DNA of 64,000 nt, from NCBI RefSeq assembly GCF_036662795.1, contig NZ_JBAFWZ010000010.1, positions 76,051-140,050 on the forward strand. Direction: 5' to 3'. Position numbers and translations under genes: made by a program. The notes beneath the pieces were generated by a model, which saw only the letters and a list, made by a program, of their open reading frames with translations, did no database searches and was not told where the DNA came from. This document shows, one piece after another, positions 9,332 to 16,916 of the stretch. Numbering within the stretch: position 1 is the first letter of the stretch; every line of letters begins with the position of its first letter. The DNA comes from Lysinibacillus_B sp036662795. Its GTDB lineage: Bacteria > Bacillota > Bacilli > Bacillales_A > Planococcaceae.

Positions 9332-9712
9332 ATGTATAAAGTAATGAAAATTTACTACCGTAAGGACACGGGCGAACTTATATGGAACGCTGGGTATAAC
9401 TATCATGTGGACGTTAATTTTGATAAGGACTACGAAGCTGTTTTACCGCTGAATCAATACGAAAAGGGCGTTATCGGGTTAATCGTATTAACTGACGGCA
9501 AATACTCGCAAGATTTCGCTGAATGTTCGTCGTATAAAGTGGATATAGCAACAAAATCACTAATATTTAGTTATCCCGATCCGAATCAACCAGAAGTAGA
9601 GCAGCCGCATCAACAGCCTTTAAGTGAGCAAATTAGAGCATTAGAAGAATCGAATGCAACGTACATGATTGATTTAGATTATAGGTTGTCGTCAATTGAA
9701 TTAGGACTATAA
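9332..9712 (+). CDS. Small tail-fibre-associated protein
   Basis: A 126-residue protein starting 4 bases after the appendage gene. The N-terminal ~80 residues are Tyr/Asp-rich and predicted beta (KIYYRKDTGELIWNAGYN). A proline/Gln linker follows, then a helical C-terminus (LSEQIRALEESNATYMIDLDYRL) that resembles the short coiled tails of XkdW-type proteins. Its position just before the XkdX-like gene supports a fibre accessory or assembly role. I do not recognise a specific family with certainty. Confidence 0.6.
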   Translation: MYKVMKIYYRKDTGELIWNAGYNYHVDVNFDKDYEAVLPLNQYEKGVIGLIVLTDGKYSQDFAECSSYKVDIATKSLIFSYPDPNQPEVEQPHQQPLSEQIRALEESNATYMIDLDYRLSSIELGL

Positions 9713-9733
9713 AACAAAGAGGAGATTGGTAAT

Positions 9734-9883
9734 ATGACATACACATATTGTAAAAAAGTAATTGCTAACGGCACGTTTGGGACTAAAGAGGAGATGCTAG
9801 TAAAACTCGATGTGTTTCTACTGAATAATCGAATTACGCAAGAACAATATAATGAATTAACTGGATTGGTAAACGCAGCATAA
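9734..9883 (+). CDS. XkdX-like small phage protein
   Basis: A 49-residue protein beginning MTYTYCKKVIANGTFGTKEE with a good Shine-Dalgarno (GAGGAGATT). The second half, NNRITQEQYNELTGL, matches the 'kItpeqYkeITG' signature of the XkdX family found right after fibre genes in PBSX-type phages. Function unknown in the family. It is followed 20 bases later by a strong terminator, which closes the structural operon. Confidence 0.8.
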   Translation: MTYTYCKKVIANGTFGTKEEMLVKLDVFLLNNRITQEQYNELTGLVNAA

Positions 9884-9902
9884 GCTAGCGTTATTTTTTA
9901 TG

Positions 9903-9931
9903 CCCTCTACGGTTTTCGTAGGGGGTTTTAT
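9903..9931 (+). terminator. Terminator after tail operon
   Basis: A nine-base-pair stem, CCCTCTACG / CGTAGGGGG (one G-T pair), closes a short T-rich loop and is followed by TTTTATT. It separates tail genes from lysis genes. Confidence 0.8.
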
Positions 9932-9953
9932 TAATTTAAAAGGACGTGGTCGG

Positions 9954-10448
9954 ATGAATTTTATTAAAGAGTACTTCCAGCTGTTAGTAGCAAACCCTAC
10001 AGCTGGAGTGATCGGTACAGGTATTTTAGGTGTTTTAAATTTCCTTTATGGGACAGGCATTACCCTAACGGTCATGACGATTTTTGCTACAGTTTTAGCA
10101 TTAGATTGGTTAGCAGGACGCGCAGCTGCTAAAAAAGATGGATCGTATGCGAGTGAGTACGGCGTAAACGGAGCCTATCGTACCTCGTTTATCTTAATCA
10201 TTTTAGCGTTGGCTTATCGAGTAGATACGACGTTAGGGCTTCCTTATTTATCTTTCTTTTATCTTATAGGGAACTTCGGTTTGCCAATGTGGCGAAGTAT
10301 GACAGCGAATGTCTACCGTGCTGGATGGGAAGTATGGATTCCGCAAAGAGTACTGAATCGGGTAGCTGACGAAATCGAACACAAAACGGCACGAGCAAAC
10401 AAACGTCTGGAAGAACGTCGGAAGTATGGGGGCGCAGATAATGAATAA
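9954..10448 (+). CDS. Phage holin (holin_4 / Cph1-like family)
   Basis: A 164-residue protein. I start it at ATG 9954 (Shine-Dalgarno AAAGGACG) because an upstream ATG at 9900 would lie inside the terminator. Hydrophobic helices lie at about 18-33, 35-52 and 75-110 (IGTGILGVLNFLYGTGI; SFILIILALAYRVD), and a long charged C-terminus ends in RLEERRKYGG. This is the layout of the phage_holin_4_1/toxin-secretion holin family. It would form membrane holes that release the amidase encoded by the next gene, which it overlaps. Confidence 0.85.
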   Translation: MNFIKEYFQLLVANPTAGVIGTGILGVLNFLYGTGITLTVMTIFATVLALDWLAGRAAAKKDGSYASEYGVNGAYRTSFILIILALAYRVDTTLGLPYLSFFYLIGNFGLPMWRSMTANVYRAGWEVWIPQRVLNRVADEIEHKTARANKRLEERRKYGGADNE

Positions 10449-11280
10449 AATTTTGATTGCTCTAGATGATGGTCACGGCACAGAAACACCAGGAAAACGA
10501 ACGCCGTATATTTCAGAAATCGGGCGTCACATTAAAGAGAATGAATTTAATAAGCACGTAGTCAACCTTTTAGCCGCAGAATTAACACGCTGCGGCTTTG
10601 GTGTTTTATTAGTCGCACCAACTGACGCAGACACACCTTTAGCGGTACGTGTTAAGAAAGCGAACGATGCAGGGGCAGACGCGTATGTGGCAATTCATTA
10701 TGACGGTTTCGATGGTAAGTTTGACGGGTACGATCCAGAAGGAAATACCGTTTTCTACAGTACAGGATCGACTAAAGGGAAAAAACTGGCGGAATGTATC
10801 GGAGAGTTTCTAAAGCAAGGTACTACGCAACGATGGCGTGGCGTTAAGTCTGCGAATTACTACGTACTAAAACATACGAAAATGCCTGCGATCCTTTCGG
10901 AAAATGGTTTCATGGACAACAAGCGGGAAGCTTTATTGATGATTGATATGACGTTCCAGCTGGAAGTCGCCCAGGAGCACGCGAAAGGTATCTGCAAATA
11001 TTTCGGAGTAAAATACGTCGCAGCGGGTACACAAAAACCTTTAACTAACAAGCCAGCTACGGCTACACCGAACGCCGTAATGGGGACTGTCAAAGTGATA
11101 GTCGATAAGCTGAATTATTATGACGGTCCTCGCTGGACGAAGCCTGTGGGTACTGTCCGTAAAGACACGATCTTAACCGTAGTAGGCAAGGAATTAGTAG
11201 AAGGTGTGTATCAGTATAAACTTAAAAGCGGCACATACATTACGGCGTCACCTAAATTCGTAAAATTCACCGCAAAATAA
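10441..11280 (+). CDS. N-acetylmuramoyl-L-alanine amidase, phage endolysin (Amidase_3)
   Basis: A 279-residue endolysin. The catalytic domain spans about 1-185 with the zinc and catalytic residues of Amidase_3 in order: His in DDGHG, Glu in KENEFN, His in AIHYDG, Glu in LSENGF. A Thr/Pro/Ala linker (about 190-205) leads to a ~70-residue SH3-like wall-binding domain (YYDGPRWTKPVGTVRKDTIL; ending FVKFTAK). ATG 10441 is preferred over ATG 10426 because GGGGG at 10429-10433 is correctly spaced. It overlaps the holin gene by 8 bases. Confidence 0.92.
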   Translation: MNKILIALDDGHGTETPGKRTPYISEIGRHIKENEFNKHVVNLLAAELTRCGFGVLLVAPTDADTPLAVRVKKANDAGADAYVAIHYDGFDGKFDGYDPEGNTVFYSTGSTKGKKLAECIGEFLKQGTTQRWRGVKSANYYVLKHTKMPAILSENGFMDNKREALLMIDMTFQLEVAQEHAKGICKYFGVKYVAAGTQKPLTNKPATATPNAVMGTVKVIVDKLNYYDGPRWTKPVGTVRKDTILTVVGKELVEGVYQYKLKSGTYITASPKFVKFTAK

Positions 11281-11286
11281 CTTTTT

Positions 11287-11320
11287 TGTCTGCTGCCTTT
11301 TGGTAGCAGGCTTTTTTATT
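11287..11320 (+). terminator. Terminator after lysis genes
   Basis: Stem CTGCTGCC / GGTAGCAG with a TTTT loop, followed by a run of T residues. It ends the holin-amidase transcript. Confidence 0.85.
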
Positions 11321-11393
11321 TTGGTTGAAACAATTTACGCCGTACGCCGTATATATTAAAATGAATGTAAATTATGGAAGGGTAGGTAATATT

Positions 11394-11753
11394 ATGCGTA
11401 GTATGAAACTCGAAATAATCAAAGGCGTTCCTGGTATTCAAGGGAAGAATGTCAGTATGTTTAAAACGAAAACACCAGGGCTTGTTAAATTCCAGGCAGG
11501 CCTTAGCTTACAAGTAAAAAAGACAATTACGAGTATCGAATGGGAGCACAAGGAAGGACGTAGCGCTGGTAAAGCAGCGGTAGGCGCTATCGGCGGCGGT
11601 CTACTTGCGGGTCCTATCGGATTAATCGCTGGGGCAGCCGTGGGTGGTAAGAAAAACGAAGTATCTACAGCTGTCATTAACCTGGATGATGGAAGTCAGT
11701 TAATGGTACGAATGTCGGCAAAAGAATACGAAGCACTCTCCAGCTGGCTATAA
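11394..11753 (+). CDS. Small phage protein with glycine-zipper segment, unknown function
   Basis: A 119-residue protein from ATG 11394 (Shine-Dalgarno GGAAGGGTAGG, spacing about 8). In-frame upstream codons back to 11325 belong to leader sequence. The centre holds a glycine-zipper-like hydrophobic stretch, GAIGGGLLAGPIGLIAGAAV, which in other proteins inserts into or spans membranes. It is flanked by beta-like segments (SMKLEIIKGVPGIQG; STAVINLDDGSQLMV). It sits outside the lysis operon with its own terminator-separated unit, typical for lysogeny-expressed cargo ('moron') genes. No specific family recognised. Confidence 0.65.
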   Translation: MRSMKLEIIKGVPGIQGKNVSMFKTKTPGLVKFQAGLSLQVKKTITSIEWEHKEGRSAGKAAVGAIGGGLLAGPIGLIAGAAVGGKKNEVSTAVINLDDGSQLMVRMSAKEYEALSSWL

Positions 11754-11763
11754 CTTAAAACAC

Positions 11764-11930
11764 TATTAATAGTATTAATACTATTAATACTATTAATAAT
11801 TATAATAAATACTATATATAATAAATAATAATAATATTTATTTTTATAATATATAATATAGTATTTTTAATTAGGGGGTACTTTTCTTTTTCTTTTGTTG
11901 CTGGAATTCTTTTTACTTATGTTACCCCCT
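11764..11930. repeat. AT-rich palindromes between phage genes
   Basis: This gap holds several inverted repeats. There is a perfect 26-bp palindrome at 11,764-11,789 made of TATTAAT/ATTAATA units. A larger imperfect inverted repeat has arms AAATACTATAT at 11,808-11,818 and ATATAGTATTT at 11,856-11,866. A third pair is AGGGGGTA at 11,873-11,880 and TACCCCCT at 11,923-11,930. Almost all sequence between 11,755 and 11,870 is A/T. Possible roles are protein binding site, terminator cluster or hairpin barrier; none is shown. Confidence 0.8.
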
Positions 11931-12035
11931 CTTATAAAAAATGAAATTATATATTCTTTGTTATAATTCGTTATTTCTTTACTTCTTTATTTATTTATGA
12001 TAGATTTAGGGTATCATAATTTTAGGGGTGGCGTT

Positions 12036-12245
12036 ATGGCTAGAACGAAGCAACTAGACGGGAAATTAACGAATTTTAATACTAAAGTGACGGCTGACCA
12101 TAAGCTAACAATGGATGCGATCGTTAAGTTAAACTATGGTAGCGTACGCGAGATGCTAGAGGATTGGACGCAAAAGTTTTTAGCTGATAACCCAGAAGCG
12201 GCTAAAAAGGTAGAGAGTTATCTTCAGCTGACGCAGGGGGGCTAG
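12036..12245 (+). CDS. Small phage protein, possible DNA-binding helix-rich protein
   Basis: A 69-residue protein starting at ATG 12036 behind AGGGGTGG. An in-frame ATG at 11997 lacks a ribosome binding site. It is charged and mostly helical (KVTADHKLTMDAIVKLNYGSVRE, then EDWTQKFLADNPE). The general look of a ribbon-helix-helix or short regulator is suggestive only. It is followed 4 bases later by another small gene, so the two form a pair transcribed toward the right attachment site. Confidence 0.6.
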   Translation: MARTKQLDGKLTNFNTKVTADHKLTMDAIVKLNYGSVREMLEDWTQKFLADNPEAAKKVESYLQLTQGG

Positions 12246-12249
12246 CGTC

Positions 12250-12453
12250 ATGGATGTAAAAAAGTACGAGCAGCTGCAAAACGATACCGTGACACGGATA
12301 ACAAATAAATACGGCGTAACGTGTGAGGCGATAGACGACGTGCTTTCTTTCGCTGGAAGTCTGGGCCACTATTTAATCGGCTATGATCTGTACCAGGAAG
12401 CCTTTCATATATCAGATGGTGAAACCTACACCTTACACGCCATAAGAAGCTAA
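12250..12453 (+). CDS. Small phage protein, unknown
   Basis: A 67-residue protein starting at ATG 12250 behind AGGGGGG (12236-12242) at the end of the previous gene. Helical N-terminus (YEQLQNDTVTRITNKYGV) and aromatic-rich middle (GHYLIGYDLYQEAFH). No family recognised. It is the last phage gene before the mrfA junction and is followed by a strong terminator. Confidence 0.6.
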   Translation: MDVKKYEQLQNDTVTRITNKYGVTCEAIDDVLSFAGSLGHYLIGYDLYQEAFHISDGETYTLHAIRS

Positions 12454-12486
12454 GAGCTGGAAAACCCCAGCTCTTTTTCTTTTTTC
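12453..12486 (+). terminator. Terminator at prophage right edge
   Basis: Stem AGAGCTGG / CCAGCTCT with a six-base loop and a long T-rich run. It should insulate the host mrf remnant from phage transcription. Confidence 0.85.
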
Positions 12487-12560
12487 TAAAAATTAATCGA
12501 TGTTGAAAATATCGTGTGTTTATACTATGGCTCATTAAAATCCGTTTCCATTCACATGAT
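12487..12560. other. Probable attR region (phage-mrfA junction)
   Basis: The phage terminator ends at about 12,486, and MrfA-like residues (IRFHSHDNIGSG) begin at about 12,534. The crossover must lie between or just inside these limits. The core cannot be delimited without attL, which is outside the window. Confidence 0.6.
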
Positions 12561-13001
12561 AATATCGGTAGCGGTCAAATTCACTTACCTCCAATGGAAA
12601 TGCATACGAGCGCTACATGGATGAGCTTTGATTTGCCAGAAAACTGGTCTGAGGAAATGCTGACGGATGCATTAAACGGAGCTGCTTATGCAATGGGAAG
12701 CTTTATCCCTCTATTTGTTCAATGCGATCGTAGTGATTTATCCGTTGTGCCCCAAGTGAAGGCCGTGCATAATGATCGCCCAACTATTTTTATTTATGAC
12801 AGTTACCCAGGTGGCATTGGATTAAGTGAGCGAGTGTATGATATTTTATTATCCTTATTAGAGCGAACTTATGAGCATGTGGAAAACTGTCCATGTCAAA
12901 ATGGTTGTCCATCCTGCATTGGTGCACAGGATAGTTTGAACGAAGGAAAGGGTCAAGTGTTAAAGGTATTAGCAATATTAAAAAGTGAAATGATGTGGTG
13001 A
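12516..13001 (+). pseudogene. mrfA: 3' fragment of mrfA (yprA), DEAD/DEAH repair helicase, cut by prophage
   Basis: Only about the last 160 residues of the ~750-residue helicase MrfA are present. The sequence holds the DUF1998 domain with 'GSGQIHLPPMEMHTSATWM', 'YDSYPGGIGLSERVYD' and the four-cysteine zinc motif C-x-C-x3-C-x2-C in NCPCQNGCPSCIG, as in Bacillus subtilis MrfA. All helicase motifs are missing; they should lie on the other side of the prophage. Apparent start codons near 12,516 (GTG) have no convincing ribosome binding site. MrfA works with MrfB in mitomycin-C adduct excision independent of UvrABC, so lysogeny may inactivate that pathway. Confidence 0.85.
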
Positions 13002-13002
13002 A

Positions 13003-14256
13003 ATGTCGTACGAAAATAAAATATTGCAAATGAAAAAAATGCTAGGGAAAAAAACACAAGCGAAATCGGACAAGCCTGCATTTCAAAAGCCTGCAAAGCC
13101 AACCTATATGGATAATTGGACAAAGGCAGGCCTAACCCCTATTGAAAACGACTTCGGTGTGCTTTTTAAAAGAGAGGTTCGATATCCGCTTGATTACCTT
13201 CATGGAAACTACCAGCTCGGACAGTTATTCGATGCCATAGCACTTTGGGAGGAGGCAGGTAATGACCATCCGTATGCTGTAACATTTGAGGACACCCTAC
13301 TATTTTTTGATACTGAAACGACTGGGCTTAAAGGTGTTGGAACTCATATTTTTCTCCTCGGTTTTTTAGAAACAGATGAGGAACAATTTATCTTAACGCA
13401 ATATGTATTAGCTGATCCGTCTAATGAGGCTGCTCTTTTATTTGAATCGAAGCTATGGCAACGTAGTGCAACAGTCGTTTCATATAATGGAAAAAGCTTT
13501 GATTGGCCGCAGCTAGAAACGCGATGGACACTAAATCAGTCGTACATCCCACGTCTTCGTGAGCAAAAGCAAATTGATCTACTGCATAGCACAAAAAGAT
13601 TATGGAAAAATGATTTGGAGCGTATGAAGCTCACGCAGGTAGAGCAAGAGAAGCTCGGTTTTAGAAGAAATGGTGATATTCCTGGCTTTTTGGCACCCGT
13701 TATTTATTTAGATGCAATCAAAAGTGGAATAGCTGATAGCTTAATAAAGGTATTGCAGCATAATGAATGGGACTTGCTATCGCTCGTGACGCTGTATATT
13801 CATTCGACAGAGCTACTCTTTAACCAAAACAAGCAAGATTCAGCTACAACGTATACGAATATCGGAAAATGGTATAACGATTTAAAATTTAAAGATGCTG
13901 GCAACGAAATATTATCGACCGTTACAGAGCAATTTGAAAAATCGGAAACAGGTTTAGCCCATTTTTATTTAGCTCATGAACAGAAGCGCGCGGCGCAGTA
14001 TACTCTTGCAGCCTCATCCTTTGAGCAGTGTATACCTTATACCTCTATCAAGATTCAAATTCAAGCTTATGAACAGCTAGCTATACTATACGAGCATAGA
14101 TTGAAAAATTATCAGAGTGCACTTCATTATACAAATGTTGCGATTAAGCTTGTCGAAACTACAGAAGAGTTAGATGCGAAGCAAAAGCAAAATAAACTGA
14201 TTAGCTGGAGGAAACGATATAGTAGAATTGTCCTCAAAATAGAAAAAGAAAGCTAA
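13003..14256 (+). CDS. mrfB: MrfB (YprB), DEDD-family exonuclease of the mitomycin repair pathway
   Basis: A 417-residue protein starting one base after the mrfA stop, as expected for the mrfAB operon. The RNase H-like exonuclease domain covers about 95-265: FFDTETTGLKG supplies the first Asp/Glu, SYNGKSFDWPQLE the second Asp, and QHNEWDLLSL the final acidic motif. The C-terminal third holds TPR-like helices (GLAHFYLAHEQKRAAQYT; QIQAYEQLAILYE). It is intact although its partner is broken by the prophage. Any promoter of its own is not obvious, and the phage terminator lies upstream, so expression may be altered in the lysogen. Confidence 0.9.
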   Translation: MSYENKILQMKKMLGKKTQAKSDKPAFQKPAKPTYMDNWTKAGLTPIENDFGVLFKREVRYPLDYLHGNYQLGQLFDAIALWEEAGNDHPYAVTFEDTLLFFDTETTGLKGVGTHIFLLGFLETDEEQFILTQYVLADPSNEAALLFESKLWQRSATVVSYNGKSFDWPQLETRWTLNQSYIPRLREQKQIDLLHSTKRLWKNDLERMKLTQVEQEKLGFRRNGDIPGFLAPVIYLDAIKSGIADSLIKVLQHNEWDLLSLVTLYIHSTELLFNQNKQDSATTYTNIGKWYNDLKFKDAGNEILSTVTEQFEKSETGLAHFYLAHEQKRAAQYTLAASSFEQCIPYTSIKIQIQAYEQLAILYEHRLKNYQSALHYTNVAIKLVETTEELDAKQKQNKLISWRKRYSRIVLKIEKES

Positions 14257-14346
14257 ATGGCGATTTTCTTGTACTTTCATTCACGTATTTGCCTTTACAT
14301 ATGTTATAATTAATGTGCTTATGTACCGTAAGGAAGGGCGATGTGT

Positions 14347-14640
14347 ATGAATAATAAATTAACATCAAAAGATATTCTAGAAAAAGAATTTAAAAAAAGC
14401 ATGAAGGGCTATAATATGGATCAAGTTGATCAATTTTTAGACCAAATCATGGAAGATTATGACGTTTTCGAACAGATGATTGGAGAGCTTAAAGCAGAGA
14501 ATGATCGCCTGAAAGCTGAATTATCCAACAGTTCGAGAAAACCTGTGCAGCCACCAACGAATTCCAATACAAACTTTGATATTTTAAAGCGATTATCCAA
14601 TTTAGAGAAACATGTATTTGGAAGTAAACTTTATGAATAA
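14347..14640 (+). CDS. gpsB: Cell division regulator GpsB
   Basis: A 97-residue DivIVA-like protein that coordinates septal and lateral wall synthesis by binding penicillin-binding proteins. The N-terminal lipid/PBP-binding motif KDILEKEFKKSMKGYNMDQV is followed by VDQFLDQIMEDYDVFE and a coiled coil. A Pro/Asn/Ser linker leads to the C-terminal helix (DILKRLSNLEKHVFGSKL) that drives hexamer formation. ATG 14347 is better spaced from AAGGAAGGG (14,330-14,338) than ATG 14341. It lies beside rnpB, as in Bacillus. Confidence 0.95.
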   Translation: MNNKLTSKDILEKEFKKSMKGYNMDQVDQFLDQIMEDYDVFEQMIGELKAENDRLKAELSNSSRKPVQPPTNSNTNFDILKRLSNLEKHVFGSKLYE

Positions 14641-14692
14641 TCGTTAGTACTGCTATATTGTCATTATATTTTTTTTGCAGTATAATAGGCTA

Positions 14693-15092
14693 TACATCAT
14701 GAAAATTCGAGTAATCGCTGCAGCTCGTTAGAAGTTGTAGAGGAAAGTCCATGCTCACACGGCTCTGAGATGACCGTAGTGTTCGTGCTTACTGAAAAAA
14801 TAAGGTAAGGCAAGCGAGTAGCTTGACGGCGGAAGGAATACCTAAGTCTTCGGATATGGTAAACACTTCCCTAAGGTGCCACAGTGACGTAGCTTGCTTG
14901 GAAACAAGTAAGGTGGAACGAGGTAAACCCCACGAGTGAGAAACCCAAATTATGGTAGGGGCACTCTCCAAAAGGAAATGAACAGATGGAGGGACGGAAG
15001 ATATTCTTTCGTAGATAGATGATTACTACCTGGATGTACGAGGCGAAAGCTGTTTGAGTACTCAGGAACAAAACATGGCTTATTGAATTTTA
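14693..15092 (+). ncRNA. rnpB: RNase P RNA, Bacillus (B) type
   Basis: Catalytic RNA that matures tRNA 5' ends. Conserved blocks seen in order: GTAATCGCTGCAG, TAGAGGAAAGTCCATGCTC, GTAGTGTTCGTGC, TTCGGATATGG, GTGCCACAGTGACG, GGAACG-GGTAAACCCC, GAGAAACCCAAAT-TGGTAGGGG, GTAGATAGATGATT, and GGAACAAAACATGGCTTA near the 3' end. The block order and the B-type central region match Bacillus subtilis RNase P RNA closely. The ends are estimated to within about 10 bases. Location next to gpsB is conserved. Confidence 0.95.
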
Positions 15093-15114
15093 TTGATGCT
15101 TTTTTACGAATAAA

Positions 15115-15148
15115 AAGGCTCTCCATATATTTGGAGAGCCTTTCTTTT
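15115..15148 (+). terminator. Terminator downstream of rnpB
   Basis: Eleven-bp perfect stem AAGGCTCTCCA / TGGAGAGCCTT followed by TCTTTT. It lies between the RNase P RNA and the GGDEF-EAL gene. Confidence 0.85.
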
Positions 15149-15167
15149 AGAGATAAGGGTGAGAATA

Positions 15168-16913
15168 ATGAGTGGTATCTTCACTTTAGACGATAAAAAA
15201 ATGAGTTTACTATCCCGCTATCCAGAAAATTTAATCCAAAAAATCTTTGAAAACGTATCAGAAGGTATCATGATTACGAATAGAGATAAGAAGATTATTG
15301 GCGTAAATCCTGCTTTTGAATTTGTAACAGGCTATAAAAGTGAAGAAGTAATAGGGATGAATCCGTCTGTATTACAATCTGGAATCCATGAACTGTCATT
15401 TTATTTAGAGATGTGGAAAACAATTTATGAAACTGGAATTTGGCAAGGAGAAATTTGGAACCGCCGAAAAACAGGGGATGTCTACCCGGAATGGTTAACA
15501 ATCGTCTCGGTAAAGGACGACGATGGCAATGTTACAAATTATTGTGGGATTTTTTCGGATTTGTCAGAAAGAAAAATCGTCGAAAATGAATTAGAAAGAA
15601 GAGCATTAACGGATTCTTTAACAGATGTTTGTAATCGCTTTGCATTTTTAGAGCGAATGAATACGTTACTAGAATCTAGCAATGCCGTATCTCGTGGTGT
15701 TCAACATGCTGTTTTCTTCTTAGATTTAGATCGTTTTAAACAAGTAAATGATACGCTCGGTCACACAATTGGCGATTTACTATTAATAGAAATCGCTAGA
15801 CGTATTCAAGCTCTGCTTAAAAATAAAGATATTTTGGCACGCTATGGTGGAGACGAATTTGTTATAACATTAACGAATATTGTTCATCCTCGTGAGGCAG
15901 CTAAATTTGCAGAGGAATTAGTTCGCGCAATTGAAGAACCTGTAGTTATCCATGATCAGGAAATTTTTGTTTCAACTAGTTTAGGTATTAGTATTTTTCC
16001 AGATGATGGTACAACAACTGAAGAACTGGTTAATCGTGCTGATAAGGCAATGTCGTATTCAAAGAAGAATGGCCGAAACGGTTATGCTTTTTATTTTGAT
16101 GATTTAAAAACGGATTCGAAGCGAGTGCTGTTACTCGATTCAGAGCTACGGAAAGCAATTGAAAATCAAGATTTTCAATTACACTTCCAGCCTAAAATCT
16201 GCATGAAGACGGGGAAAGTGTCTGGTGTAGAGGCACTTATACGCTGGCAAAATGAAAAATTGGGCTTTGTTTCCCCTGCGGAATTTATTCCCTATGCGGA
16301 AGAAACAGGTTTAATTATTCCATTAAGTGAAATCATATTTGAGAAGGCGTGTGAAGGATATAAGCAGCTAGTAGCGGCTGGATTTCCTAAGGTCCCAATC
16401 GCTATAAACGTATCAAGTATTCACTTTCAGCAGCAGAATTTTTTGGAATCCATTCAGCTTATATTAGAAAAAAATAATACATCAGCTCAAAATTTCGAGA
16501 TTGAAATGACGGAGCGCACAGTTATGAATAGTGCATCCGAAACAGTAAGCAAGCTAGTTAAATTAAAACAGCTTGGGTTTAAGTTATCAATTGACGATTT
16601 TGGGACAGGCTATTCGTCACTGAGTTATTTAGTAAGATTCCCTCTTGATGTGTTAAAAATTGATCGAAGCTTTATTCAGCAAATTTGCTCACTTGATGAT
16701 AAGCAAGCAATTGTTGATGCAATTATTCAAATGTCACATAGACTAAAAATGAAAGTTGTGGCTGAGGGTGTCGAAACCTCTCATCAAGAGGCTATACTAC
16801 GTGAAATGGGATGCGATTATATTCAAGGCTTTTATTACAGCAAACCATTACCAATGCATGAATTACTCGATTTTTTACAATTTTGGGAAGTCGAACATCA
16901 AGGAAGGTTTTAA
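15168..16913 (+). CDS. PAS-GGDEF-EAL cyclic-di-GMP protein
   Basis: A 581-residue protein. ATG 15168 is chosen over GTG 15159 because AAGGGTGA is at the correct distance. A PAS domain spans about 18-125 (IFENVSEGIMITN; VNPAFEFVTGYKSEEVIG). A GGDEF diguanylate cyclase domain covers about 145-305 with an intact YGGDEF. An EAL phosphodiesterase domain covers about 325-570 with intact EALIRW, IDDFGTGYSS and AEGVET motifs. No transmembrane segment, so it is cytosolic and probably senses redox, oxygen or a small ligand through PAS. Both enzymatic sites look complete; which activity dominates cannot be read. Confidence 0.93.
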   Translation: MSGIFTLDDKKMSLLSRYPENLIQKIFENVSEGIMITNRDKKIIGVNPAFEFVTGYKSEEVIGMNPSVLQSGIHELSFYLEMWKTIYETGIWQGEIWNRRKTGDVYPEWLTIVSVKDDDGNVTNYCGIFSDLSERKIVENELERRALTDSLTDVCNRFAFLERMNTLLESSNAVSRGVQHAVFFLDLDRFKQVNDTLGHTIGDLLLIEIARRIQALLKNKDILARYGGDEFVITLTNIVHPREAAKFAEELVRAIEEPVVIHDQEIFVSTSLGISIFPDDGTTTEELVNRADKAMSYSKKNGRNGYAFYFDDLKTDSKRVLLLDSELRKAIENQDFQLHFQPKICMKTGKVSGVEALIRWQNEKLGFVSPAEFIPYAEETGLIIPLSEIIFEKACEGYKQLVAAGFPKVPIAINVSSIHFQQQNFLESIQLILEKNNTSAQNFEIEMTERTVMNSASETVSKLVKLKQLGFKLSIDDFGTGYSSLSYLVRFPLDVLKIDRSFIQQICSLDDKQAIVDAIIQMSHRLKMKVVAEGVETSHQEAILREMGCDYIQGFYYSKPLPMHELLDFLQFWEVEHQGRF

Positions 16914-16916
16914 AAT

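Larger units (their letters stand above)
1..12515. mobile_element. Prophage right arm, PBSX-like contractile-tail phage, inserted in mrfA
   Basis: Contiguous plus-strand late genes run in the standard order for PBSX-type myoviruses: tail chaperone, tape measure, LysM tail protein, hub, baseplate (XkdR/S/T/U-like), fibres, XkdX-like, holin, amidase. The block ends abruptly in the middle of the chromosomal gene mrfA. Structural, fibre and lysis genes are uninterrupted, so the visible tail and lysis part looks functional. Capsid, packaging, integrase and repressor genes would lie left of the window. The exact right border is inferred from where MrfA homology resumes (about 12,530) and was not mapped against attL. 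Confidence 0.9.

Noticed and set aside
9900..9953. Upstream ATG start for the holin
   Set aside because: The codons run through a clear terminator hairpin; ATG 9954 has a ribosome binding site.
12516..13001. mrfA remnant as an independent functional gene
   Set aside because: It lacks all helicase motifs and a ribosome binding site, and begins at a phage junction.
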